NCBI GenBank assembly: GCA_014526335.1
Contig: JACTAT010000297.1
Span: 610,586-674,585, forward strand
DNA length: 64,000 nt
From: Chrysaora quinquecirrha
Taxonomy: Eukaryota > Cnidaria > Scyphozoa > Semaeostomeae > Pelagiidae
Direction of reading: 5' to 3'
The position numbers were made by a program, and so were the translations under genes. Position 1 is the stretch's first letter; the number at the start of each line of letters is the position of its first letter. This document shows positions 45,001 through 57,815 of this stretch, in pieces. The notes under the pieces are model-generated. The model saw nothing but the letters and a program-made list of their open reading frames with translations. It searched no databases and was not told the DNA's origin.

Positions 45001-48000
45001 TTTCGGCAAACCGGAAGAAATAGACCTAGATACATACATACATACATACATACCAAGATACCTAGGAATCAGGAATGTTGTAACAATAAGATCGGAATTT
45101 CTATTCTCTGTGCACACAATTTAAACAATCATTGAGTTAATTAATTATTTTAATTGCAATTCAAATGCATACAATCAAAACAATCGAAGAGGTTGTTCTG
45201 AGTCTTCGAAATTTGGCATGAGTTTGAACAACAAACTCATTAGGAAGCCATTAGCCAGCATGCGCTAAAATCTGGAACAAACAAAAAGCTGGGAACTCGT
45301 GGAATGAGTGGGAATAAACGGAACTGAATGGAACCATTGTAACATCCTGAAACGAAGTGGGAATAACTTGGAATCGGAGGGAACAACTGGGACGAAGTAG
45401 AAATCGGCGGGAATAAATGAGAACGAGAGGGGTCAAGGTGGAACATACAGGGAATCACTGAAGAAGATGAAGGAACAACTCAAATTACCGCAAACAAGCG
45501 AGAGCAAATTGAAACTAAATAGGGATCAATGATGATTGCGGGGGAAAGCAGGAACAAAGCCTGAAACAGTTAAAATCACAGGAACAATTGTGGAGATTGT
45601 TCAACACTGCAAGCTGCAAGCTAATAGGCTTATCTCGGCTGATCTGAGCTGATCTCATTCTTCAAACATGGCTAATGGGTACCTTTAATTTAAATTAAAT
45701 TCACTTCGACAGTAATGCGGCAATATGAGGTCGCGGATTTAAAGGTCGATTGAAATGTTGCCGCATCAAATTGAAAATGGCGCCATTATTTCCACGCATG
45801 CCCATAACGGCCACAAAGCTCTTGTTCTGACTTGGCGCGCTTTTTCAGAAAATCTCGAACTCTCCATCATTAAAACAACTCAGAGGTATTCACACACCTA
45901 TAATTCTAAATCATTCTAAATTATGGAAGATTCAAGAAATTTATTCGAAAATGATTCTGAGACAGAAAGCATCGCAGTTCCTGAAATGCTTGATAGCGAT
46001 TCTAGTTATGAAAACGAAGAAATTGCGGAGGTAGACCAAGAAGTCTTGAATCAGTTTAGGCCAGGAAAAAAACGCCAAAGAAGAGGGAAAAAGTCAGGAC
46101 GATCGACGATCTAGTTGATGTGGTGTGCGAAGACGAATATCTCCGAAGAAAAATAATCTTCACCAATAACAAGAACACGAAAAATAGCGAGGTGTATGAG
46201 AAAGTGCTTCGAAAGTTAAAGGCCAGGTGCACAGAAAGAGAAGTCGAATTCGTTTTTAATGTTGCACAAACCAGAACGAAATTCAAGTCACTGGTAGCAA
46301 CTTGTAAAAAGGCAAGTCTGACTAGGAAAACGTCATCTGGGATAGAAGACTTCATTCAAAAAATGGGCTATGGTAAGTGGTTTGCTCAGCTGTTTCCCTA
46401 TATACAAAGTAGGGAATCTGCACAGCCAGAACAGGCTACAGAGCCAAGTGCCAGCAAATCAACACCCAGTCCTGTCCAGAGTGAAAATGCAGAGACAGGG
46501 AGTAGTCGGTCAGTCTATGTCCCAGTCAAGAAGAGAAAAACAGGTGAGCAAGCAAATTTACTAGCTGATGCAGTAAAGAGCTTTAATAAGCTTTTAGAAA
46601 AAGACCATACAGAAAACCTAATGAATTTCTTCAAGAAAGAAAATGAACAAACAAGAAAACATGAAGAGAGAATGATGCAAATGCAAATGCAGATGCAGTT
46701 GATGCAAATGATGATGAATGGAACAGCTGGTGCTCCTGCCAATGCTGGTGCTTCTTTCTTTCCGCAAACTGGGCTACAAAATTGCAATTTTCAGAGAGGG
46801 AACTATCAGCAATCCCAGGGAATGCCAACAAATTCAACCAATAATGGAAACTACCAAGTCCAACAACATATAAATTCAAATCAAGAAGCCAAAAGCTACT
46901 ATACCCTTTAGTTGAATAACTTTTAATTACAAGAACATTTTATTAATTTTTTTGCACCTTATCGCAACATTAATTACTTCATTTAATACAAAAAGGTTAT
47001 TAGTTTGAAAATGTTCTCAATTCTTCTCAATCACAGTTGTCTCTCTCAGCTTGAAACAGCTTCAGCAGAGCATTCCTAATACATGCTGCTTGCTTTGAAG
47101 TATCTCTGACTGCATTGCACTTTCTCATTTGCAGCATCTGTCTGACCTCATCTCTTGGCCTCATTGAGTTGCTGGCTGGATCAGCATTAGGGTCCAGATT
47201 TCGAGGAATTGAGTCACCAACCAAGGGCAATACATACATTCTGAAGTATTATGCATGCCAAAGTCATATTCTTCACTGTTGATTTGGCACATTCACATTT
47301 CTTCAGCAAAACTGTAACTTCTTCTTTTTATCACGTTTTTTCTTGTACGACTTAAATCTTGTCCTCAACAAACACGAGTTAGAACACAGAAGCAAAGCTT
47401 GACGAGAAAATACTGGCGCCATTTTGAAAACTGAATTAATCAAAAGGCTCTATACGCATGCGCCGTTATGCGGCAGTTGATTAAAAGGTCGTATTTATGT
47501 CGCATCTAATTGACACTTAGCTTCTTTCAGGCCACTTCTTTTAATTCGACGCGGCAAAAATGCGACCTTTAAACTAGGCCTAAGAATATCGATTCTCTAT
47601 TTGCACAATGAAAACAATCGTTTCATTGAATCACTGAGTTCCCTATTGTTCTGCCTCAGTACTCAGCCTCAAAACGAATTTAATGAATAGCTCTCACCCT
47701 GCTGTACCTACAAACGCGTTTCTTTTTTTGAACGAAGCCTTTTCTGCCCAAAAAGTGCAAACTGTATTATTCTAAATGTTTTTGGCCTGCAATTTGGTTA
47801 AAATTTCGATTTGCTCTTGATTTTCAGACAAAATATTGTTTCTTGAACTCAACGAATTGTGTTCCTTTGTTCTACTAAAGTTGTTTACGACTCAATTACA
47901 AGCCACTTGCGTAAAAGCAATTTGACCATGTATCTCTAAAAGCTGGAACAAAGAATGAAGTCAGGAACGATCGGGAACGAGCGGGAAACAGTGGTTTCCT

Positions 48001-51000
48001 GCGGAATGTGCAGGAACGGAGAGGAATAAGTACGAACACGCACGACAAAACATTCAGATGAAGCTGGGCTGGGATCAGTAGGAATTATCGCTAACAGGAG
48101 AAAACAAGGATGGTAAGGCGGATCTTGTAGGAATCAGATGTGTCAAGGGGGTACAGCTGGATCTGGATTCAGTTGGAATCAGATTAAAAATGCGAGAACA
48201 GGGCTGAAATTTGTGGCAACTCTATTCTGTTCATTGAGATCTCCTAGGCATTAGCTCATTCTTCAAACATGGCTAATTGGTACCATTAATTAAATCTAAG
48301 TTGCGAGAAAATATTTTATCATAAGAAAGATTTTAAAATAGAGAATAATTAATGGACTTTTAAGATTTCGATTTTAATAAATTTAACTTCTTTCCTTTAA
48401 AGGGCGTACATTTCTAAAACAGGGCCCTTGTTGATAACAGCACTTCTGTTGTTGCCACACTCCATCTACCGTTTCTCCCTACTGCGCAGGCGATTTCTAC
48501 CTACTTCTACCTACGCATGTTAGCTTTGATTCTACCCACAAATCCCTACAATTTTGAAAATATACGTACGTTTCTACCTACGTTCACGTGGTGGAAGACA
48601 TTCAGCATTCCTACTGGTTGGGTAAAGAGGAGTAATATTCTAAAGAATCCTTAAAATGGGTTATTTGGTCTCATTTTTTAAAGAAAATCGCAAAATTTTC
48701 CACCAAACTGAAAAAACTTTGGGGAGGGGGTAGGGGTGCTAGTCCCTAAGCCTTCAATAATTTCTACCCCTGCGTTGACGCTTAATTTTAAAAGTAAATT
48801 TCTACTTGTGCGTACTTGCGTTCTGATAGTACTGAACAAATCTGAGATTGGATTGTGAACACAACTTACACGCTTTTAAGTCCTTAACTTAAAAACATCT
48901 ATAGAAATAGCTCCTCCAAATGGGGAGTAACATGCACAGTGGGAATCGACGTAGAACAAAGATTTTAACAGTTCTCTACAAGGTGAAGTTTCTATTGTCT
49001 TTTATGCTCTTTTCGGAAACTACCCCAGAGGAAATCAATAAGAGCTAATTGATGATCAAAGTCGCAAAAACAATTCGATTGTTTGGCGGCGAACAAATAA
49101 AAAATCCCTACAATTTCCAGAAATCTACCTACTTTTCTTCATTTATCCCGTAGGTTTTCCCTACAACCTACAAATTCATAAAAATCCCTAAAGTAGGTGG
49201 AAATCCCTACGTGTGGCAATTCAATTATACAGGATTGCCTTTTCAGCAGCTGAAAAGGCAATCCTGTATAAAGAACTTATGACTATCATTGATTTTTTCT
49301 AATAACAAAAGGAGCATGTGTTTGTATCAAAGCGATCATCCTTCTGGGAGGCTATGGCATTTGATTTGATCAGCTTAGACATTTGTAAGCGACTTCGGCT
49401 GAAATCGATTGATTTGATTTGCCGATCAAATGACGACAACGAGATAAAACTTCCGAACTTCTTAATTTACTTTCGGTTTTCGTAATCTAAGCAGCCGAGG
49501 GGCATTTCGCACTTCAAAAAGGTGTACGAGAGCATTCTGTCACAGCAAAAGGATTTCTAAGAGGTGAGATTTCAATGAAAACAATATGATTTCCAGTCAG
49601 GGTGTGCGAGATTTCAATAGAGTGATTTGCTCCTCGCTAGCAGCAACCCGATTCAAATAAATTACTTGAACGAAGTACTCAAGAGATTGTGTGCACAGGT
49701 AATCTTCAAAATTGTAGAAATCCGAAAATAAATCTAATGCCAATTCGGCTTCGCTTTCCGATTGGTTCATTTCGATCCGCATTTTGGTATCAATTCTGCC
49801 TTTGTCATTTGTTTCGGTCTGTTTCTGAGGTTTATACTATGAAGAGTTATAAATCGCATGAAGCTAATTTTAGCCACGAAAGCGTTAGATTACAAATACA
49901 AAAGAAAAATAAATTGAATTAGTTTTTTAACTTTTATAAGTTATGAAAATAGGCCTGATGTGGGATTCTATGGTTGGTTCTGCTCAACATAAGGTCGCTA
50001 AGTGCCTTCCGGAAATTCAAGAACCTTTGCTTTAACTTTCAGAAATCTGTATTTCGGATTTGTTCTCTTTCGTTAATTATATTCAAACCTAGGACTTAAC
50101 ATCTTTATGTAGGACTTCTTTTTATGTTCCTTTGACATTGTGTTAACTAACGTGCCTTTGGATGTGTCACTTGTCAGCCCACCGTTCCCTGAGGAGGGAT
50201 TCATTGAACGAATATAATCTGCCGCCAGATCGGTGGAGTTCAGCTTCAACAAAGATACGGACGGTGCAGCGACGGATAGTCCATTGGGACCAGCGCTCGA
50301 AAACATCCATGTTGGTTTAAGGCAAACTTTTTGCCTCAACATCTAACCAACCGGTCTATTTTAGATATATCAATGACACTTTCGTTATTTTCCAGAAAGA
50401 GTCGAATTGCAAACTTTTCCTCCAAAAACATAATGCTTTGCGACCATCTCTTACGTTTACATTTGAAAAGGAGAAAAACAACCTTGCCATTTTTTGATGT
50501 TTTCGCTGAAACACTCTTTCTGTATTTCCCACCAGTATATACAGGAAACCCACTATCAGACGCCTCCGCATTCGTTGGGATTCCTTTAGTCCGAAACAGA
50601 GGAAAATAAAACTCATTAGCACTCTTGTTCATCGGGCAATAATGATTTGCTCTAAAACTCGACTCGATTCGGAACTGGACAAAATCAAGGCTATTCTTAT
50701 TGAAAATGACTATCTATTTCAGATTTTTCCACAAGAAGATCGAAATTTTTTGGCTGATAAAAGTACGGTTCGCAGAAGTGCCCTGTTCACCTAAAAATGC
50801 CGCGGCAGGGCAATGTTTCCTTGCGAACAAAGATCAAATAAACAAGATCACAACTAAGCGTTTCGCTGCTGCCATCCACCAGGATAGTTTTCAGCAATCG
50901 GAAAGTTCTATGATCAATTCAAAGGGATTGCGTGCCTGCCACATGGAAAAGTTACTCAGGCAATCTTTGTTTTAAGCATTATTTCCTCGTTCTCACTCAT

Positions 51001-54000
51001 CTGCTTGTTTCTTCCCCGCGTAGGATTTTTCCGGGCGTAGTCACAGTTCCCTTGCCGTCCTAGCGCAGCATAGGTATTCCCTTTCCTTTGTTTTGGTTTT
51101 TCCAAGTTTAGTCATCCCTCTCTCATACCTTGTTTTTCCTCTTACCTTAAGTTTTCTTCCAATTATAGCTCACTCTATTAACTTAAATAGTAGGGTGCTG
51201 AACCTTTAGTCATTTGGGACGGGCAGTCTTAGCAGCTGCTAGATCTCAGTCTACTCATCTACTTATACCTTTTGAAAATTCGATTCTACAAAAAATTGGA
51301 AACAAACTTTGACTATCTGTGTATCAAGCTCATCATCATCTGGGTTGCGCCTATCATTGAAACAGTTGTGCTTTAGTTTATTCCAGTCTTCGCCTTTGAG
51401 GAAATATTCTGCCAGTGCAATCCAAGTCTGAAAAAATGTTTAAAGCAGGTAAGACAATTGATTTCTAATGAAAATGGTTGTGAAATTAACAGTACGTCAT
51501 TTGCTAAAAATATTTCTCACCCTTCTTCGCCATTGTGTTAATATTCCCGTTGAAAGTCTTGCAATGGACTTGAAAGCGTCATGCCACTGTAAATTGTTAA
51601 ACGTGCATTGGTAAGTAATCAATATTCAAAAGTAAAGGTTCAAAAATTCATTTGTTATAGAAATGAGAGCAGCGATCATCATATTTCCTAAGATATATCC
51701 CAAAAAAATATGAATGGTTATGGTTGGGATGCATAGACAGGGTTTTTTCCGCAACAATCTAGCAAAGAGGGTAACCTAGGGTTTTTAAATTGAAATCTAC
51801 TAAAAAAAGGTCGGAGAACACGAATCCAAAATGGGCCTTCAAAAATTTTCAACGGAAGTAGCCTTAATTAATGCCTAATTAGGCCTAATTAAGTCAATCA
51901 AAAAGTTGCACTTTTTGAAATCTGATTACTGCAATATGTAGACCTTGAAACGCTGAGTAAAATTGTCTTTGACTGTATTTCAATACGACCTACCAATTTC
52001 GAGAAAAACTCGTTTGAAATTATGATGACGTCATCACCATTAGGTTCAGTACAGACCTGGATTCTATTTTTCAGCTTGTATAACTTTATGAGTTTGGGTG
52101 CAATAGTCACAAAACCGCTAAATATGCGATAGGTGTACGCTAAGACGACAGAATGATGATGATTGGGTGTGGTTGTGACATCATAAGGGGGCTGATGACG
52201 TCATAGGGGCAACTGACGTCATAAAGGAACCAAAATGATGCCCAATCATCCATGAGCCCAAAGGCGTTGTGAAGGACTACTCATGTTCGAGATTTGAAGT
52301 TTTAATATTAAACCTGCTGGAAATGGCGAGAAGTCAAATTTGTTATACAGTATTCATAATGGGATTCCTATTGTTTATGCAGGGAACCCCTTTCTTCACT
52401 TTTCCAAACTTGCGGTGGGGCTTATTATGCTTATCATGCTGTTATACATACACGTATCGCATTGTAAGCGATTTTTTGACGATTCGACCCCTATTTGTGA
52501 AGTTACGCGAGTTGACAAAAGCCCATACTGAGCCTTAGGACGATGACGTCATCATTATTTCAAACGAGTTTTTCTCGAAACTGGTAGGTTGTATTGAAAT
52601 ACAATCAAAGACAATTTTACTCAGCGCTTTAAGATCTACATATTGCAGTTATCAGATTTCAAATATTGCACCTTTTTTAATTAGGCATAATTAGACTTAA
52701 TTAGGCATAATTAGGCGTTAATTAAGGGTACTTCCGGCGAAAATGTTAGAGGGCCCATCTTGGATTCGTGTTCTCCGACCTTTTTTTAGTAGATTTCAAT
52801 TTAAAAACCCTAGGTTACCCTCTTTGCTAGATTGTTGCGGAAAAACCCTGTCTATTCAATATGGAGGTGTATTAGAGTAAGGAGCTCCGTCAACACACTG
52901 TACCCATCAATGTCAGTATACGTTATTCCGAGCACAAACTTTCTCAAGTAAAGTTCCTAATCTATTCTTTATTGCAGAGTCAATCAGCCAAATTGATGGG
53001 CTGGCAAATGCTTAAAGGCACAAACTTGCTTAGCCTATGTCATAAAATAAGAAACATTAAAATTTCTGCATTTATCAGGGTCCTTATCTTATTAGCCCAT
53101 CACTTTAAGCCCTATATATTCCCACAGAAGGATGCAACAAAGTAAATCATACCAAGAATGAAAGAAATTTCCATTACCGGCCTATCTCAGTTTTATCAGT
53201 TGTGTCAAGAATTTTAGAAAAGATAGTACACGACCAACTAATGGAGTATCTGAAAGGGCAAAACAAGCTTAGCTTATGCCAGTTTGCGTTCCAAAAACTG
53301 CACAGTACAGTGACATGTTTATTGAATGTGGTAGACCCATGGTTCAAGAACTCTGATGAGGGGAAAATAAACTTGAGTATATTTCTTGATCTCAAAAAAG
53401 CATTTGATACCGTAGACCATAAAATCTTACTGTCGAAGTTACAAGAGTATGGTGCGGAGGGTACTTCCAAAAACTGGTTCAATTCTTACCTGGCCAATAG
53501 GGAGCAGTTCTGTTACTTTGATGGATCCACTTCTAGCAAAGCCAGGATTGAATGTGGTATTCCGCAGGGCTCGTGTTTGGGACCTTTGCTTTTCATACTA
53601 TACATTAATGATTTTCAGAATTGTCTAGAAAGCACGACCCCAAATATGTATGCCGATGATACATGTGTGAATATCGCATCAGAAAACCTGCATGAACTTC
53701 TAGCAGATTTGAAAAACGAGCTGGAAAATATATCTGATTGGATGAGGATTAATAAACTTAGTTTAAATGCCAGCAAAAGTGAATATATGGTTATAGGCCA
53801 TAGACGACAACTAAACAGGGTAGGAAATGATTTGCCGGATCTTGTCCTCAATAATGAAGTTATTAAAAGGGTTAGCAAGACAAGATATCTCGGTATCAAC
53901 ATCGACGAAGGCTTAAACTGGAAAGAGCAGTAAAAAACTATCAAAAACAAGCTGAAAGGAGGGTTGAGCTCTTTGAGAAAGCTGAAAAACATCCTTCCGC

Positions 54001-57000
54001 AAAGTAAACTTGACCAAGTCTACAAAGCTCTGTTTGAAAGCCATCTTCGATATGGCAACATTGTTTGGAATGCTCTTTCCAACACCAAACTCTCTCAGCT
54101 TCAAAATTTGCAGACAAGGGCAAAGAAGCTGATTGAGAGCGCCAAGTATAAGGACGGATGGACATGTAAATGGCTCAATGTAAGGGCGTTGATCTCCTAT
54201 GACCAAGGAGTTATGACGTATAAAGTCTTGCATGACATCTGTCCCGAAAACCTTCGCCATAAGTTCCTAAAAGATCCACGATTTCAGAGTATAGAACAAG
54301 AAATCATGAAGATCTGCAAATTCCCAAAGTTAGGTTAGAACATGCAAAACGAAGTTTCTATTTCTCTGGGGTCAAAAACTGGAATGCTATCCCTGACAGC
54401 GTTCGAGAAAATGAATCAATCGCTCGTTTTAAAACAGGTTTTAGAGACTATCTTTTGAACCTTTCACAGGACCCAAACACGACCCCTTGGTAGAGCAGCG
54501 ATTTAATTATTATTATTATTATTATTTTTTCTTTTGAAATAATACTGTTAGTAGGTTTCATTTAAATGTTTCTTATTCTTGTAAGCTGAAAGGTAAATCG
54601 TGTTTAAATATTGATAAATAATAATAATGCTCAGTATGGTTACCATGAACATATTCCCACAAATTTTCCCAAAGGCATCTTTTAACAATTTCTTTTCACA
54701 GGATAATAATAAATTTTCTTCCACAGGTTAGCAACTTTCCCACAAAAATGGCTGTCTCCTTTCGCAGCCACATGAATTTATCTCTCAGTCCATCATTTTT
54801 CACAATGAAGCAGTATGTATGTATGAGCGTGGTACATGCAGATATTTGAAAATGTATTTTATTATAGTGCATTTTCATTTAAATGTAAAGGGAGAAGGCA
54901 CTCTTATCAGTTTACATTGCCACTTAAGAAATGCAGGCGAGTGGCAATGAATCGGAACATAAAGTAGCGCATTGGCATTTAAAGAGTGCAAGGGTGCGGC
55001 ACTGAAGTCAGTGTCAATGAAAGTGGTAATGTATCCGAACAAAAAGTAGTGCATTGGCACTCAAAGTGTCCAAGGGTGCGGCACTGAAGCCAGTGTCAAT
55101 AAGAGTGGTAATGAATTAAAAGTGTGCAAGGGTGCGGCACTGAATTCAGTGTCAATGAGAGTGGGAATGAGTCGGAACAAAAAGTAGTGCATTGGCATTT
55201 AAAGTGCACAAGGGTGCGGCACTGAAGTCAGTGTCAATGAGAGTGGTAATGGATCCGAACAAAAAGTAGTGCATTGGCACTCAAAGTGTCCAAGGGTGAG
55301 GCACTGAAGCCAGTTTCAATAAGAGTGGTAATGAATTAAAAGTGTGCAAGGGTGCGGCACTGAAGTCAGTGTCAATGAGAGTGGGAATGAGTCGGAACAA
55401 AAAGTAGTGCATTGGCACTTAAAGTGCACAAGGGTGCGGCACTGAAGTCAGTGTCAATGAGACTGGTAATGGATCCGAACAAAAAGTAGTGCATTGGCAC
55501 TCAAAGTGTCCAAGGGTGCGGCACTGAAGTCAGTGTCAATGAGAGTGGCAATAAGTCGGAACAAAAAGTAGTGCATTGGCACTTAAAGTGCGCAAGGGTG
55601 CGGCATTGAAGTCAGTGTCAATGAGAGTGGTAATGGGTCCGAACAAAAAGTAGTGCATTGGCACTCAAAGTGTCCAAGGGTGCGGCACTGAAGTCAGTGT
55701 CAATGAGAGTGGCAATACTTCGGAACAAAAAAGTAGAGCATTGGCACTTAAAGAGTGCAAGGGTGCGGCACTAAAGTCAATGTCAACGAGAATGGTAATT
55801 CATCTAATAAACAAAGTAGGGGAATTGGCACTAGATTCAAAATTTCCTCAAGACAAGAATCGAGTCCAAACGTGAAACAAAACTGGGCAAACTAATCAGC
55901 CAGATTGTCGAGCCGCATAAAATTAGAGGTAAAAGCGGCCCACTTGTTGATTTCAGCAAGAATGCAACAAAAAACTACGCACGTTAGCGATTTTAACATC
56001 CCAAATTTCAAGTTTCAACAAATAGACGTGCAATTACTAGTATGATTTGATATCAGGCATGAAAATCACTTCCAGGTATATTGCAAGATGTTTGATAATG
56101 ACAACGTTATGAGTAACAGTTTAGCATGTGCCATATATACCTGTAGTTGTGTCGGTAAAAACATAGACTAAGACTCTGTCATTTTTTCTCTTCAAGCTGA
56201 AAAAGAATTGACTTGTGGGAACCTCATCCATGTTTTAAAAGAAAAGTTGGATGCAGATAATTAGCAGAACAATCTCTTCTGTTCAATCGATGTTGAAAGA
56301 CCAATTCAAGAGAGCAGTAAGCCAAAGAAAGCCTTAATTCAAGGACAATGAAGTTTTGAGAACTTTGGAGATCGGTAAAATTCTTGTCATCAGATTAAAT
56401 CAAAAGGGTTCAAGAAGAAGCTGCCTCGTGAAAAATTGAAACTGAACTTGAGAACTATTTAAACAATGTTATACTGTCGAGCTCTGTACAATTTAGTTAA
56501 ATTGCTCCAAATGGGCGTATAAAATAGCGATAAGCTGGATCGTACACATCGGGTTAGCCACCTAAAATTTGGTGGCATTCTTGTATTCGTAAACAAAGTG
56601 TCATTTTTATGTCCGGAGGACATATTAAGAGGGTGTTCGTGGTAATAGATTAATATATAGGCATATAGAGGCTTTTCCTGCCAAACCGCGTAACAAAAGA
56701 TAAACCACAAATGATAGGAATTAAACTTTGAAATCGCCGTTAAGTGTTGTCGTTAGTGGGCATAATTAACAAAATGCAACTGCTTGCCAAAAACATCAAT
56801 TAGTATCAACTGTTATTGTAGCGTAGTGGAATAATGCGCTTGTCTCTTGCGCTAAGGGTTGCGAGCTCGATCCAAGATGCAGGAAACTAAAAATTTGACA
56901 CCAAGATTTTCTCGCAAAAAAGCCGGCTCGGTCGGGCTTCAAAAAAAGGTTTGACTACAATATTGCAAAATTTTGCTCAAATCTAATTTGATTTTACTTT

Positions 57001-57748
57001 TTATTTTGAAATATTTTCATAAAATTTTTGATTGGGTTGTTATTCTCAGAGGATTCTAGAAGTCCTCTTACATGTAAGATATTTTCGTGTGAAGAGAGGA
57101 GGAGATTGTGGCGCAGTAGAAATTGTTGCCAAGTTAGACAGAAGAATTTTTTTCAAAACAGTTTGCGGCTTCGAGAATCATCTCAAAATAAATGGTTCAA
57201 AGTGGCAATCAATTCTTCAAAGTGCTACTAATTATCGAATATAGTCATCTGCATAGTATGCGAATTCCTATGATAGCTTTGGAGATTCTAGAATAATAAT
57301 TCATCATTTGAAGCGAAGATTACAGGTTTCGGTGCACTGAAGGGAGTTATTTGTTACACAGTTTAACCTATGAGTTTAAATTTATTAGTACATATACGTT
57401 ACTAGAGGTTTTCTATTTTCGATTCAAAGTTTTGGGATTCTTTCAGGAAAGATTCATCTGATCACATTGTCAACAATCGAGCCATCATCATAATGGATCA
57501 TTATCATCATCACCATCATCATCACAATCACCAATCATTGTCGTTAACATGGTCATCATTGTTTAAGGAGATGATGATCATGTTGAAGACGATGATGATC
57601 TTGTTGAAGACGGTGGTCATCATTTTCGTCTTCAACGTGATCATCATCATCGTTGTCGCCGTCGTCGAGTATCATAATCATCATCATGATCGTCTTTAGC
57701 ATGATCATCATGGTCATTGTCATCCTCTTCAAAGTCATCATCATCTTC

Positions 57749-57815
<67 letters not shown>

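Larger units (their letters stand above)
45731..47580. mobile_element. PIF/Harbinger-like DNA transposon, degraded
   Basis: Terminal regions are inverted: left TTTAAAGGTCG then GTTGCCGCATCAAATTGAAA ATGGCGCCA; the complement of the right end reads GGCCTAGTTTAAAGGTCGCA and later AAAATGGCGCCA. Inside are a plus-strand Myb-like ORF and a minus-strand transposase C-terminus remnant, the usual convergent Harbinger layout. Left end is damaged; no clean target duplication was found. Confidence 0.6.

Noticed and set aside
52269..52538. 89-residue frame with hydrophobic segments in the fold-back element
   Set aside because: No recognisable domain and it lies in the non-coding centre of an inverted-repeat element.
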